Source of the DNA: Candidatus Falkowbacteria bacterium RIFOXYD12_FULL_34_57
GTDB taxonomy: Bacteria > Patescibacteriota > Patescibacteriia > Patescibacteriales > UBA12075
Assembly: GCA_001780285.1 (NCBI GenBank)
Contig: MFGN01000011.1
Coordinates: 1 to 56,014 of the forward strand
Direction of reading: 5' to 3'
DNA length: 56,014 nucleotides
Numbering within the stretch: position 1 is the first letter of the stretch; the number at the start of each line of letters is the position of its first letter. This document shows positions 44,030 to 52,830 of the stretch, one piece after another. The notes under the pieces were generated by a model. The model saw only the letters and a list, made by a program, of their open reading frames with translations. It made no database searches and was not told the DNA's origin. The position numbers and the translations under genes were made by a program.

Positions 44030-45046
44030 TTATTTTAAAAAATTATGCACTAAAATTATAGCATCTTTCTCTGTTTTTGTCCAGTGTATTTTTTGCCCTT
44101 GCTTTTCCCAGCGCCTCAGCCAGGTCATCTGCCTCTTGGCAAACTGCCCGATCGCGATATTCAGTTTTTCCACCATATCTTCATATCCAATCTCCTTTTG
44201 CAAATACATGGAAATAAATTTATACTCTAGACCAAAAGACCGCAAACGCTTCCACGATACTCCGTGTTTGCCGTGCAATCGTTCTACCTCCCCTACCATA
44301 TCTTCCTGATCCAACCGCTGAATTAAACGTTTATAAATTCTCTCCCGCAAAACTTCCATCGGCCAGGTTAATCCAATAACAAAATAATCATATCCTGACT
44401 TTCCAGCCAACAATTTATTATTATAATTTGACTGGTCCGCCTTGGGCGGATGACTTTTTAATTTCTCACTTTCCTTTTCAATCTCTATATAACGAACCAA
44501 CCTTCTTTTATTCTGCCTATCGCTTTCATTTAACTTAGCTGCAAATTTAGAATTAACCCTTTTAAGCTCGGCAAAAAGTTGTTTAGAATCCTTTTTTTCC
44601 AGCTTCTCTCTTAATTTCTTGTCGCCTTTAATCGGAGACAGGTCGTACCCATCTACGATAGCCTGCGCATAAAGACCGGTCCCCCCGGCAATAATTGGTA
44701 AATTATTACGTTTAATAATATCATCCATCGCCTTATAGGCTTGTTTCTGAAACTTAGCCAGATTAAACTCTGTCTTTGGATCAACCACATCCAGCAAATG
44801 ATAAGGGATCTTGATCTTTTCAGCTCTCCTATTTCTATTAATTCTTGGAACTAATCCGCCTCGGATGGACGACTTAATTTGATACTCTTCCAAATCCTTA
44901 CCAGTACCAATATCCATATACCTATAAACCTGCCGGGAATCAGCGCTGATTATCTCGCCATTAAATTTATAGGCGAGTTTAACAGCCAAACCAGTCTTGC
45001 CACTGGCAGTTGTTCCCACTATGACGATAATTTTATTATTTAACAT
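44030..45046 (-). CDS. miaA: tRNA dimethylallyltransferase
   Basis: MiaA adds the dimethylallyl group to A37 of tRNAs reading U-initial codons. Start at ATG 45046 (MLNNKIIVIVGTTASGKTG). Motifs: P-loop GTTASGKT, EIISADSRQVYRYMDIGTGK, IPYHLLDVVDP, IIAGGTGLYAQAIVDG, RQNKRRLVRYIEI and FAKRQMTWLRRW. Two non-family segments carry repeat-like DNA: about 20 residues (SSIRGGLVPRINRNRR) before IPYHLLDVVDP, and HPPKADQSNY after EKLK. miaB lies directly upstream on the same strand, so both enzymes of the ms2i6A37 pathway are encoded together. Confidence 0.92.
   Translation of the reverse strand: MLNNKIIVIVGTTASGKTGLAVKLAYKFNGEIISADSRQVYRYMDIGTGKDLEEYQIKSSIRGGLVPRINRNRRAEKIKIPYHLLDVVDPKTEFNLAKFQKQAYKAMDDIIKRNNLPIIAGGTGLYAQAIVDGYDLSPIKGDKKLREKLEKKDSKQLFAELKRVNSKFAAKLNESDRQNKRRLVRYIEIEKESEKLKSHPPKADQSNYNNKLLAGKSGYDYFVIGLTWPMEVLRERIYKRLIQRLDQEDMVGEVERLHGKHGVSWKRLRSFGLEYKFISMYLQKEIGYEDMVEKLNIAIGQFAKRQMTWLRRWEKQGQKIHWTKTEKDAIILVHNFLK
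44818..44874 (-). repeat. In-frame repeat insertion within miaA
   Basis: About 57 bp with no counterpart in typical MiaA. It contains AGGCGGATTAG, as in the tgt insertion, and encodes RGGLVPRIN. A second palindrome, GTCCGCCTTGGGCGGAT (about 44448-44464), lies elsewhere in the gene. Neither breaks the frame. Confidence 0.6.
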
Positions 45047-45060
45047 ACTTAAATTAAAAA

Positions 45061-46419
45061 TTAACAAATTATTTTTCCTGCGAGCCCGAAATCATCCGCT
45101 TTTTCGATTTTTACCGCTACAAACTCCCCTATCAAATTTCTGCCAATATTTTCAGGATTGATTATCTCTACATTTTTGTTTGTTTCGGTTCTGCCGACGA
45201 AATTACCTCTTTTATTCTTCTTGTCTATCAATATTTTATATTTTTTACCAATATATTTTTTATTGTTTCCCGCGGCTGTCCGGCGCAAAACTTCCATTAA
45301 TTCTTCCTCGCGCCTCTTTTTTTCTTCTGTTTCTATATCATCCTCAAATTTCAAGGCGGCCGTTCCGGGGCGCGGGCTGTATTGGGCGATATAAGCCATA
45401 TCATATTGCACTTCTTCAAAAAGTTCTTTGGTTTTGTCAAATTGCTGCCTGGTTTCTCCGGGAAAACCAACTATAATATCAGTGGTCAAAGCCACATCCG
45501 GCATCCTGTCTTTAATCTTCTTAATCAGTCCTAAATAGTGGCCCCTTGTATATCTTCTATTCATCCTATGGAGGACATCATCATCTCCGGCTTGTGCGGG
45601 CAAATGAATGTGGTGGCAAATCTTTTTACGACTTGCAATGGTTTCTATTAATTCATCACTCATGTCTTTCGGATGGCTGGTGGCAAAACGAATCCAAAAA
45701 TCTCCCTTTATATCATTCACCATTTGCAACAACTTAGAAAAATTAATAACTTTTTTAGATTCGCAATCCGCATCGTTGGTATTTATAAGTACATTAGCAT
45801 CACTTTTGTAACTATTTACATTTTGCGCTATCAAGGCAATTTCTTTATATCCCTTTTTAACTAAAATTTTTACCTCTTCCAATATCTCTTCCGCGCTGCG
45901 ATACTTTTCTGATCCGCGCGCATAAGGCACTACGCAATAAGTACAAAAATTGTCACAACCATTGCCAATCGGCACAAAGGCGCTAAAAACAGAATTGTAC
46001 TTTGGCTTTAATTTTAAATAATCATCGTTGGTTTTATATTTAGAATTATAAATTGAAGTATTACAAAAATCATCTTCGCAGTTTTCAAGCAGGGCTTTAA
46101 GTTTTTCCAATTCTTTTACCGGAAGCCAAATATCCACCTTTTCTCCGATTCTTTTTTTTACATCTTCTCTTCCGGCCAGACAGCCGGTCAAAATTATTTT
46201 CACGCTTGGATTTTGTTTTTTTAATTTGGGAATAATGCCGTAAATCCGATTTTCTGCCGATTGCCTGACTCCACAAGTAGTAATTACTACCAAATCAGCC
46301 TCTTTTTCACTAGATTCTTGATAACCCAAATTTTCTAAATAAGAAGCTATGCGCTCACTATCAGACTTGTTCATCTGGCAGCCGATTGTTATAATATGAT
46401 ATGTTTTGTTAGTTGTCAT
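45061..46419 (-). CDS. miaB: tRNA-2-methylthio-N6-dimethylallyladenosine synthase
   Basis: A 452-residue radical SAM methylthiotransferase. Three cysteines in the UPF0004 domain (TIGCQMNKSDSER, TTCGVRQSAENR, LTGCLAGRE) bind the auxiliary cluster. The radical SAM motif GCDNFCTYCVVPYARG follows, then FATSHPKDMSDELI, HLPAQAGDDDVLHRMNRRYTR and a C-terminal TRAM domain (KRGNFVGRTETNKNV). It acts after MiaA, whose gene is 14 bp downstream. Confidence 0.95.
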   Translation of the reverse strand: MTTNKTYHIITIGCQMNKSDSERIASYLENLGYQESSEKEADLVVITTCGVRQSAENRIYGIIPKLKKQNPSVKIILTGCLAGREDVKKRIGEKVDIWLPVKELEKLKALLENCEDDFCNTSIYNSKYKTNDDYLKLKPKYNSVFSAFVPIGNGCDNFCTYCVVPYARGSEKYRSAEEILEEVKILVKKGYKEIALIAQNVNSYKSDANVLINTNDADCESKKVINFSKLLQMVNDIKGDFWIRFATSHPKDMSDELIETIASRKKICHHIHLPAQAGDDDVLHRMNRRYTRGHYLGLIKKIKDRMPDVALTTDIIVGFPGETRQQFDKTKELFEEVQYDMAYIAQYSPRPGTAALKFEDDIETEEKKRREEELMEVLRRTAAGNNKKYIGKKYKILIDKKNKRGNFVGRTETNKNVEIINPENIGRNLIGEFVAVKIEKADDFGLAGKIIC

Positions 46420-46431
46420 GTAAGTTTATTT

Positions 46432-46573
46432 TAACAAGAAAAGCCCTTCAAGCTTTTTGAAGTCCCCCGTCCTGCCCGCCGAATTGGAGGGAGGGGCGGT
46501 AGATAACAGTGTATATAATATTAGCCGCTTTTATTGTTGCAAATAGCAGCAGATAAAAATTCCTATATGAAAA
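46432..46573. repeat. Palindrome-bearing intergenic repeat, copy B
   Basis: Starts AAGAAAAGCC, contains GCTTTTTGAAGTC and the palindromic CCTGCCCGCCGAATTGGAGG, and ends AAATTCCTATATGA. The two ends match copy A at 11809-11966. It separates miaB from the recombinase gene. Confidence 0.6.
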
Positions 46574-46579
46574 CATAAA

Positions 46580-47395
46580 TCATTCTAGCGGACTTTTGAT
46601 GTTTTTTATCGCAGGATTAGTAACTTGGGTATAAATTTGCGTGGTGCGGATATTATTATGCCCTAATAATTTTTGTACATAACGCACATCCGTACCATTT
46701 TCTAAAAGATGGGTGGCGAAACTGTGTCGCAGTGAATGAAAGGTTGCATCTTTATTGATATTAGCTTTTTTTAAAGAATTTTTAAAGGTTTTTTGCAGAG
46801 AAGTAGTTGTCATCTTTCCACTTCGATTACTTTCAAATAAAAAATCATTTTTATGTTTGTTTTTAACCAATATTTCCATATCTTTTTTCAATTTTTCAGG
46901 AAAAATTGTAATTCTATCTTTCATTCCTTTGGCCTCTTTAAGATGAATTATCATTTCATCCAAACCAACATCTTTAACCTTTAAATTTATCACCTCACTA
47001 ACCCGCAACCCGGACGCGTACCCAATTGATATCATTAATTTATGTTTAGGATTATTGGTAAATGATAATATCTTTTTTATTTCATCTCTTGATAAAACCA
47101 CAGGGAGCCTTTTGTTTTTTTTGGCGCACCTAAAATCTATCTCGTCTTTCGATTTTAATACTTCTTTATAAAAAAATTTAATAGAATTAAGTGCTAGGTT
47201 AATGGTTTGAGGAGAATTACCCCTGCTCTGTTTACTTAATAAATATTCCTCAATAGCTTTATTTTTATTTGTTATATTATTTTTTTTAGAAAAAGCCAAA
47301 TATTCATTTATATAAAATAAATAAGATTTTATGGTTTTAAGGCTATAATTACGTAATTTCAACAATGAAACTATCTTGTCAAAAATATTATTCAT
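46580..47395 (-). CDS. Tyrosine recombinase in the position of an integron integrase
   Basis: A 271-residue two-domain recombinase. The SAM-like N-terminal domain is followed by a catalytic domain with R131 (GYASGLRVSEVINL), K156, H220-x-x-R223 (HSLRHSFATHLL), H246 (LLGHNNIRTTQ) and Y255. KNKRLPVVLSRDEIKKIL and the C-terminal NIKSPLE resemble IntI proteins (RRLPVVLTPDE, GVRSPLD). The extra IntI domain of about 30-40 residues, expected between LKKDMEIL and the MTTTSLQ segment, is absent. It is transcribed away from a directional gene array flanked by attC-like sites, exactly as intI is. Alternatives: a XerC/D-like housekeeping recombinase or a phage integrase. Confidence 0.88.
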   Translation of the reverse strand: MNNIFDKIVSLLKLRNYSLKTIKSYLFYINEYLAFSKKNNITNKNKAIEEYLLSKQSRGNSPQTINLALNSIKFFYKEVLKSKDEIDFRCAKKNKRLPVVLSRDEIKKILSFTNNPKHKLMISIGYASGLRVSEVINLKVKDVGLDEMIIHLKEAKGMKDRITIFPEKLKKDMEILVKNKHKNDFLFESNRSGKMTTTSLQKTFKNSLKKANINKDATFHSLRHSFATHLLENGTDVRYVQKLLGHNNIRTTQIYTQVTNPAIKNIKSPLE

Positions 47396-47540
47396 GCTAT
47401 AATAGACTTGAATACAATTAGTTGGTGTTTACTGCCATGCACCCAAACCTAATAAATTATAAACAATAAAACAATAACATAAGTTTGCATATAATACAAT
47501 AGTGGCGTTTTATACAAACAAAAAGTTTGTATAAAAACCA
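47396..47540. promoter_or_regulatory. Spacer between recombinase and first cassette: attI/Pc candidate
   Basis: This 145-bp region precedes the first GTT junction at 47541. It holds TATAAT at 47490-47495 (possible cassette promoter, no good -35) and the perfect hairpin TTTTATACAAAC-AAAAA-GTTTGTATAAAA at about 47511-47538. By position it should contain attI, but I cannot define that site from sequence. Confidence 0.4.
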
Positions 47541-47623
47541 GTTGTACGAAATAATAAAAAGTTTTAAAATCTCTTTCAGAGATTTATTGGGGCAATTTTA
47601 ATTATTTTTTAATCTTAAACACT

Positions 47624-48241
47624 ATGAAGATTTACAAAATCACAAAAGGACAACTAATAACATTGTGGATGTTTGGAGTTTTATTTTTCTTAGGCAATCT
47701 ACTTTATGTATTTGGCCAATATTCACCATCTGGATTTTCATTATTTTTACTTTTATTAGTGCCTGCTATGTTAGTTTTCTATACAGTTGGCTGGAAATCT
47801 CATAATCCGAAAAAGTCACAAGTAGAAAAACTACAAGATAATAATATCAACGATAAAACTACAAGTATGGACAACCAACCTAAATCAAAAAAATCAATAA
47901 ACCACGCTAAAAGAATTAGAGATTGGTCTATTTTCTATTTTGTATTAGCTGCAATAAATATTGGAATCTATGGCTTTATAATATCTGCAACAGAAAGTAT
48001 GATATTTGGTATTTTTATGATACCATCTTTGATTATGGCGGTATTGGCATACTTAATGCTTCGTTATAAAAACAGGATTACGGCTGGCATATTTCTTATA
48101 TATTATTTATTGATTTTTTTGATTAATTTAGGAATAAGTAGCGTAAGTGAAAGTAGTAGTGTAGGCTCATTATTATTTTTGGTAGGTTTAATTGGTATTT
48201 TCCAATGTTATAGTTCCGCAAAAAAGCTGGCTAAAAAATAA
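47624..48241 (+). CDS. Cassette 1: membrane protein of unknown function
   Basis: A 205-residue protein with two N-terminal membrane helices, a hydrophilic Lys/Asn/Gln-rich loop (about residues 65-103), then four further helices. No family recognised. It is flanked by inverted repeats: ATTGGGGCAATTTTAATT before it and its complement directly after the stop, extending out to GTTGTACGA / TCGTACAAC. Confidence 0.6.
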   Translation: MKIYKITKGQLITLWMFGVLFFLGNLLYVFGQYSPSGFSLFLLLLVPAMLVFYTVGWKSHNPKKSQVEKLQDNNINDKTTSMDNQPKSKKSINHAKRIRDWSIFYFVLAAINIGIYGFIISATESMIFGIFMIPSLIMAVLAYLMLRYKNRITAGIFLIYYLLIFLINLGISSVSESSSVGSLLFLVGLIGIFQCYSSAKKLAKK

Positions 48242-48295
48242 TTAAAATTGCCCCAATATTTTGCTAACGCAAAATTAAAAACTTTTCATTACATC

Positions 48296-48648
48296 GTACA
48301 ACACGGGATATCTGGTTCGTAAAATTTCTTTAACTATATAACTTATGAATAACATTGGATTAATTCTTAATGTAATTGGAACATTGTTTCTTGCTTTTTC
48401 CTTTAATAGCCAAAAGGATGACTTATTTGGAAATACTACCGAAGACGGAAAAAAATTACATTTTCATATTTTAAACACCCCTTATTATTTAAAATAGGAA
48501 TTATTTTAATTATTTTGGGGTTCTTGTTTCAATTAAGTTTTTAAAGAAATTTTACTCACCCAAATTCAGTTTCCGTAATCTGCTAGTGCATCCGCACAAT
48601 TTTAGCAGATTACTCCAACTGAACTTCAGATATCCCGAAACGTTACCC
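48296..48648 (+). other. attC-like site 1, carrying an internal insertion
   Basis: R'' GTACAAC (48296-48302), L'' CGGGATATCTG, L' CAGATATCCCG, R' GTTACCC (48642-48648). The central part holds a CCCAAATT...GAACTTC arm pair and a hairpin GTAATCTGCTA/TAGCAGATTAC with symmetric TCC bulges. Between CTGGTTC and TCACCCAAATT a segment with GTAAAATTTCTTT/AAAGAAATTTTAC ends carries a broken small gene. Confidence 0.55.
48345..48544 (+). pseudogene. Frameshifted small membrane protein gene inside attC site 1
   Basis: The frame from ATG 48345 reads MNNIGLILNVIGTLFLAFSF...KKLHFHIL and stops at 48497. Another frame continues KHPLLFKIGIILIILGFLFQ and stops at 48544. Joined, they give a protein of about 65 residues with two membrane helices, so a single-base frameshift near 48467 is likely. 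Not in the ORF track. Confidence 0.55.
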
Positions 48649-48807
48649 AAAATTCGCTCCGCTCATTTTGGGTAACGTGCGCGCCTGTGCGAAGAATCGC
48701 TCCGCGAACTTCAGGTAACAACGGCTGTACGGCTCGCGCCCAAATTTTTTCTTTCTCTCCTGCGCTCCGCTCCGGAGAAAAAGAAAAAACTTCGCACAGC
48801 CGCGCAC
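48642..48807 (+). mobile_element. Cassette 2: gene-less mini-cassette
   Basis: Begins GTTACCCAAAATTCGC; its end reads GCGAACTTCAGGTAAC, the near complement. The start also folds into ATTTTGGGTAAC as a 14-bp perfect hairpin. No reading frame fits, and the minus-strand ORF of the track here is a by-product of the palindromes. Confidence 0.5.
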
Positions 48808-48814
48808 GTTAGCT
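48713..48814 (+). other. attC-like site 2
   Basis: R'' AGGTAAC (48713-48719), L'' GGCTGT, arm CCCAAATTTTTTCTTTCTC, loop with CGCTCCGCT, return arm GAGAAAAAGAAAAAACTTCG, L' ACAGCC, R' GTTAGCT (48808-48814). Size about 100 bp, normal for attC. Confidence 0.7.
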
Positions 48815-48983
48815 GAAATATTCCTTTTCTTTTTTGGGCTATCGCCCAATTGTTTTAAAAAATTTTAAAATTTCTTTTTCATTTATTAAAGAGGGGTATA
48901 AGGTGTTTTCTCCGCTCCGCTACGAAAACGATTTATTTATAAGGGGAAAACGAATATAATATAACTATTCAATTGAATAAAAT

Positions 48984-50198
48984 ATGGCAAACAGCAGTAA
49001 TCTTAACAAAGCAAAAAAAGCAAAGAATGATGAGTTCTACACACAGTATTATGATATTCAAATTGAGATTGATGCTTATTTGCAATACAACCCTGATGTT
49101 TACCGTAGTAAGGTGGTTTATTGCAATTGCGATGATCCGTACGAAAGTAATTTTTTTCGCTATTTCGTACTCAATTTCAACAAACTCGGATTAAAACAAC
49201 TCATTACCACTAGTTACAAACCTTCGCCTGTTGCTAACACACAACTGGCTTTATTTGGCGATGACAAAACTCTCACAAAATCAAAAGGGCGCCCTAAAAT
49301 AAACGCCAATAAATTTATTATCAATGAAGTGCACGACATAGATGGTGATGGTGAATTTAATTTGAAAGATGTTGCCAAACAGCTAAAAACAAACAAGCAC
49401 AACGAATGGACGCCTTTAGTAGAAGATGGTGATTTTAGAAGTCCCGAATGTGTAGAATTATTAAAACAGTCCGATATCGTAGTAACAAATCCGCCGTTTA
49501 GCTTATTTCGTGAATATGTAAAGCAGCTTTTTGATTACAACAAAAATTTTGTCATTATTGGCAACATGAATGCGATTACCTATAAAGAAGTTTTTCCGAA
49601 GATTAAGGAAAACAAGATGTGGCTTGGCGCAACGAATTTTAATACCGGAATGTATTTTCAAGTACCGGATGAATTTATTTATGCTGATAGTTATAAATTT
49701 GAACGGGAAAAAAATGGAGTTAAAATGAATAGAGTTCCTGGCGTTTGTTGGTTCACTAATCTTGACCATGGGCGCCGTCATCAGCCACTACCGTTAATGA
49801 CTGAAACTGAAGTGATTAAGTTTGTAACAAAAAAACCCTTTGAAAAATATGATAATTACAATGCAATAGAAATATCCTTTGTAAAAAATATTCCAAGCGA
49901 TTTTAAGGGCGTGATGGGTGTTCCAATTAGTTTTTTAGATAAATATAACCCTGATCAATTTGACATTTTAGGAGCCACTCAAAGAGGCTGCCATGATGAG
50001 GTGCCTGATACTAAAAAATATGATGATTACTGGGAAGTAAGACAAAACGGCAAGAAAACCGGCTCTTCTGGTGGAAAAACAAATGAGAATGCAAATTTAT
50101 TTGGAAATGACGGAAAAAAGAATTATTTTATAAACAAAGATGGTAGAATAATCCAATCTGCTTATCAGAGAATTTTTATCAAGCATAAGAAAAAATAA
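48984..50198 (+). CDS. Adenine-specific DNA methyltransferase, EcoRI family
   Basis: A 404-residue methylase of the M.EcoRI type: [49 protein letters not shown] (catalytic NPPF near residue 170) and [14 protein letters not shown]. These enzymes methylate adenine, in EcoRI within GAATTC, though the target here is unknown. First gene of the four-gene cassette; preceded by a TATAAT at 48955-48960 and a GAGGGGTA...GTGTTTTC segment shared with the Nudix cassette. The next gene begins 1 bp after its stop. Confidence 0.9.
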   Translation: MANSSNLNKAKKAKNDEFYTQYYDIQIEIDAYLQYNPDVYRSKVVYCNCDDPYESNFFRYFVLNFNKLGLKQLITTSYKPSPVANTQLALFGDDKTLTKSKGRPKINANKFIINEVHDIDGDGEFNLKDVAKQLKTNKHNEWTPLVEDGDFRSPECVELLKQSDIVVTNPPFSLFREYVKQLFDYNKNFVIIGNMNAITYKEVFPKIKENKMWLGATNFNTGMYFQVPDEFIYADSYKFEREKNGVKMNRVPGVCWFTNLDHGRRHQPLPLMTETEVIKFVTKKPFEKYDNYNAIEISFVKNIPSDFKGVMGVPISFLDKYNPDQFDILGATQRGCHDEVPDTKKYDDYWEVRQNGKKTGSSGGKTNENANLFGNDGKKNYFINKDGRIIQSAYQRIFIKHKKK

Positions 50199-50199
50199 T

Positions 50200-51369
50200 A
50201 TGAAAACAATTTTAAAAACTAATATTACCGTCAAAGATGTTTGCGAGGGTTTTGTTTATAATGAGCTCGAAGGCAAGGGATTGTTTGGTTTGTCAGGCAA
50301 GCTCACTATTCAGCCAGAATATCAACGCAATTATATTTATGCGTCTGACGGCGGTAAAAGAGAAATGGCCGTCATTGAATCAGTTCTTAAGGGATACCCA
50401 ATAGGATTGCTTTATTTTAATAAGGTTTCTGAAAACAATTTGGAAGTTTTGGACGGACAACAACGAATTACCAGTCTTGGACGATTTGTGACTGACAAAT
50501 TTGCTATCGTGGATGAAAATGGTTTACAACAAAATTTCAGTGGCATGGCAAAAGACAAAAAAGATAAGATATTGGAAACTAAATTACTAATTTATGAATG
50601 TGAGGGTACAGAAAGTCAAATTAAAGAGTGGTTCAAGACAATTAATATTGCTGGAGTTCCGCTTGTCCCCCAAGAATTGTTAAATGCCATTTATTCAGGA
50701 CCATTCGTTACATTAGGTAAAGAAGAATTTAGTAACAGCCAAAATTCCAATATTCAAAAATGGAGTGCTTACATAAAGGGCAGTGCAAACCGACAGGCAT
50801 TTTTTGAGAGAGCTTTAGATTGGGTGAGTAAAGGGAATATTGATGACTACATGAGTAGTCATCGCAACGACAAAAATATCAACGAGTTAAAAAAATATTT
50901 TAACAGCGTGATTGATTGGGCATCTAGTGTGTTTATCGATGTAGAAAGCGAGATGTGCGGTCTTGAATGGGGACGACTGTATGAGCAGTATCACAAGAAA
51001 GCCTATAACTCCAAGGAAGTGTCAACGAAAGTGCGTAAACTTTATGGCGATTCGTATATTAAAAACCGCAAAGGTATTTTTGAGTTTATTCTAGGTGGTT
51101 CTGTTGATACAAAATTACTTGAAGTCCGAGTCTTTGATGACGCAACCAAAAAATCAGTATATAAAGAACAAACAACTAGAGCTGAAAAGAAAAAAGTATC
51201 AAATTGTCCGCTTTGTGCCATTGGACATGATGCAAACAAAGAAAAAATTTGGAGTTTGAGCGATATGGACGCCGATCATGTATCGGCTTGGAGTAAGGGC
51301 GGTAAGAGTGACATTAAAAATTGTCAGATGCTGTGCAAAACACACAACCGAGCAAAAGGTAATAGATAA
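50200..51369 (+). CDS. DUF262 protein with C-terminal HNH nuclease domain
   Basis: A 389-residue protein. The N-terminal DUF262 (GmrS/ParB-nuclease-like) domain has [11 protein letters not shown] and the hallmark [13 protein letters not shown] (about residue 86). The C-terminal HNH segment CPLCAIG...[32 protein letters not shown] carries zinc and catalytic residues. DUF262-HNH proteins include modification-dependent or phage-defence nucleases. Tight coupling to the EcoRI-type methylase suggests it is the restriction or sensing partner. Confidence 0.85.
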   Translation: MKTILKTNITVKDVCEGFVYNELEGKGLFGLSGKLTIQPEYQRNYIYASDGGKREMAVIESVLKGYPIGLLYFNKVSENNLEVLDGQQRITSLGRFVTDKFAIVDENGLQQNFSGMAKDKKDKILETKLLIYECEGTESQIKEWFKTINIAGVPLVPQELLNAIYSGPFVTLGKEEFSNSQNSNIQKWSAYIKGSANRQAFFERALDWVSKGNIDDYMSSHRNDKNINELKKYFNSVIDWASSVFIDVESEMCGLEWGRLYEQYHKKAYNSKEVSTKVRKLYGDSYIKNRKGIFEFILGGSVDTKLLEVRVFDDATKKSVYKEQTTRAEKKKVSNCPLCAIGHDANKEKIWSLSDMDADHVSAWSKGGKSDIKNCQMLCKTHNRAKGNR

Positions 51370-51440
51370 TCAATTTCATTTATAACGTTTACGTGGCGCT
51401 TTCTACACTCCGCTACGAAAACGAATTTAATATTAGGCTT

Positions 51441-52826
51441 ATGCCAAACATCAGGCAACAATTTATTGAATTAAAAGATTTAGTTCTTTGGGATGAAAAT
51501 GCCCGTTTTCCCGATAAGTATTTCAACAAGCCAGACGAAGAACTAATCGAGTATATTTGCTCTAAAAAGAATTTTAAAATTATTGATTTAGCAGAATCTA
51601 TTGTTAAAGAATTTGATTTACCTCAATTAGAAAAAATTGTAATCTATTCTTTGAATGGCAACAATATTGTCTTAGAAGGCAATAGGCGCTTAGTGGCTTA
51701 TAAGTTACTAAATAATCCTGATTTAATTAAAAATCCGCAAACAAAAAATAAGCTCATTGAATTAAAAAGCAAAATTGATATTAATGATAATTTCAAATTA
51801 GAGTGCTTGGTAACAGATGATATTGAGCAAGGGTTTCGATATATAGAAAGAAAACATTTAAATAACAATCACGAAGTCGCATGGGGTGATAATGAAAGAA
51901 CTCACCACAAAGCGCGCAGAGGAAAAGCCAGTGCTAAAGAATTATTTAAAGTTGAAATAACGAAAATAGTTAAAGACCTTGACCTGCCAACCGCTATGAA
52001 AGAATCTGTTTTGGGTCACGGTTATGTCACCAATTTTTGGAGAATTTTGGAAAGCGAGCCCGCTTGGAAAGAATATGGTTTTAAAATTGATAGTGAGGGC
52101 AAACTTCAAATGCAAGACAAAAATTTTAAAGACAAGCTCAAAGTTATTATTCTAAACGTTTTACAAAAACAAGATTTCAGCGGTAATAAAATTGATTCTC
52201 GCTCTCTAAATAAAAACAAGGAAAAGGAAGAATACATCAAATCAATTTCAAACGAAGACATAAAAAAAGTTGAGTCTGAAATAAAAAATCAGACAAAAGA
52301 AAATATTTTTGGTGACGAAACGATAGAAATTAAACCGATAAATCAAAAGAGGAGCAATCCGAAATCCACAACAAGAAGTTATTTAATCCCAAAGACTTGT
52401 ATTCTCGAAATAAGCGAAACGAAAATAAATAACATATACAGGGAGTTAAAAAATGATCTTCTACTTGATGACTCATTACGTGCGGTACCGAATGCTGTCG
52501 GCGTGTTATTCAGAGTTTTTTTGGAAATTAGCATTGATTGTTTTTGGGAAAAAAATGGTTTTACTTTTAAAACCGACACAAAGTTAGCTGGTAAAATTAC
52601 ATTAGCTGCTGATTTTATGGAAAAAAATAAAATTGCAGAAACTAAACAATTAAAAAATATTAGAACTGTGGCAACTGACAAGAATAATTTATTAGCCATA
52701 GAAAATTTTCATAGCTATGTACATAGCTATAAATCGCAGCCAACTTCAAGCACGCTTAAACTAAAATGGGATAATTTACAAGAATTTTTTGAAATTTTGT
52801 GGTCATCTTTAAAGTCCAAAAAATAA
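51441..52826 (+). CDS. ParB-like protein with unknown C-terminal domain
   Basis: The start is moved from 51393 to ATG 51441 (MPNIRQQFIELKDLVLW), because the extra residues come from a CTCCGCTACGAAAACGA leader repeat also found upstream of the methylase. The 461-residue protein has a ParB/Srx-like nuclease or NTPase domain with the motif IVLEGNRRLVAYKLL (about residue 90), a lysine-rich middle and a helical C-terminus ending in NFHSYVHSYKSQPTSSTLK, which is weakly HEPN-like (inference). It may bind or cut DNA within the defence cassette. The repeated leader suggests its own promoter. Confidence 0.7.
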   Translation: MPNIRQQFIELKDLVLWDENARFPDKYFNKPDEELIEYICSKKNFKIIDLAESIVKEFDLPQLEKIVIYSLNGNNIVLEGNRRLVAYKLLNNPDLIKNPQTKNKLIELKSKIDINDNFKLECLVTDDIEQGFRYIERKHLNNNHEVAWGDNERTHHKARRGKASAKELFKVEITKIVKDLDLPTAMKESVLGHGYVTNFWRILESEPAWKEYGFKIDSEGKLQMQDKNFKDKLKVIILNVLQKQDFSGNKIDSRSLNKNKEKEEYIKSISNEDIKKVESEIKNQTKENIFGDETIEIKPINQKRSNPKSTTRSYLIPKTCILEISETKINNIYRELKNDLLLDDSLRAVPNAVGVLFRVFLEISIDCFWEKNGFTFKTDTKLAGKITLAADFMEKNKIAETKQLKNIRTVATDKNNLLAIENFHSYVHSYKSQPTSSTLKLKWDNLQEFFEILWSSLKSKK

Positions 52827-52830
52827 AAAT

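Noticed and set aside
45158-45864. Plus-strand ORFs opposite miaB
   Set aside because: Antisense shadows of a strongly conserved gene; no SD and no recognisable protein.
48643-48849. Minus-strand 68-residue ORF
   Set aside because: It runs through the attC-like hairpin and mini-cassette palindromes; composition is Arg/Ala/Phe-rich from GC palindromes, with no SD.
51393-51440. N-terminal extension of the ParB-like protein
   Set aside because: The residues are translated from a leader repeat also found upstream of the methylase gene; the ATG at 51441 is the better start.
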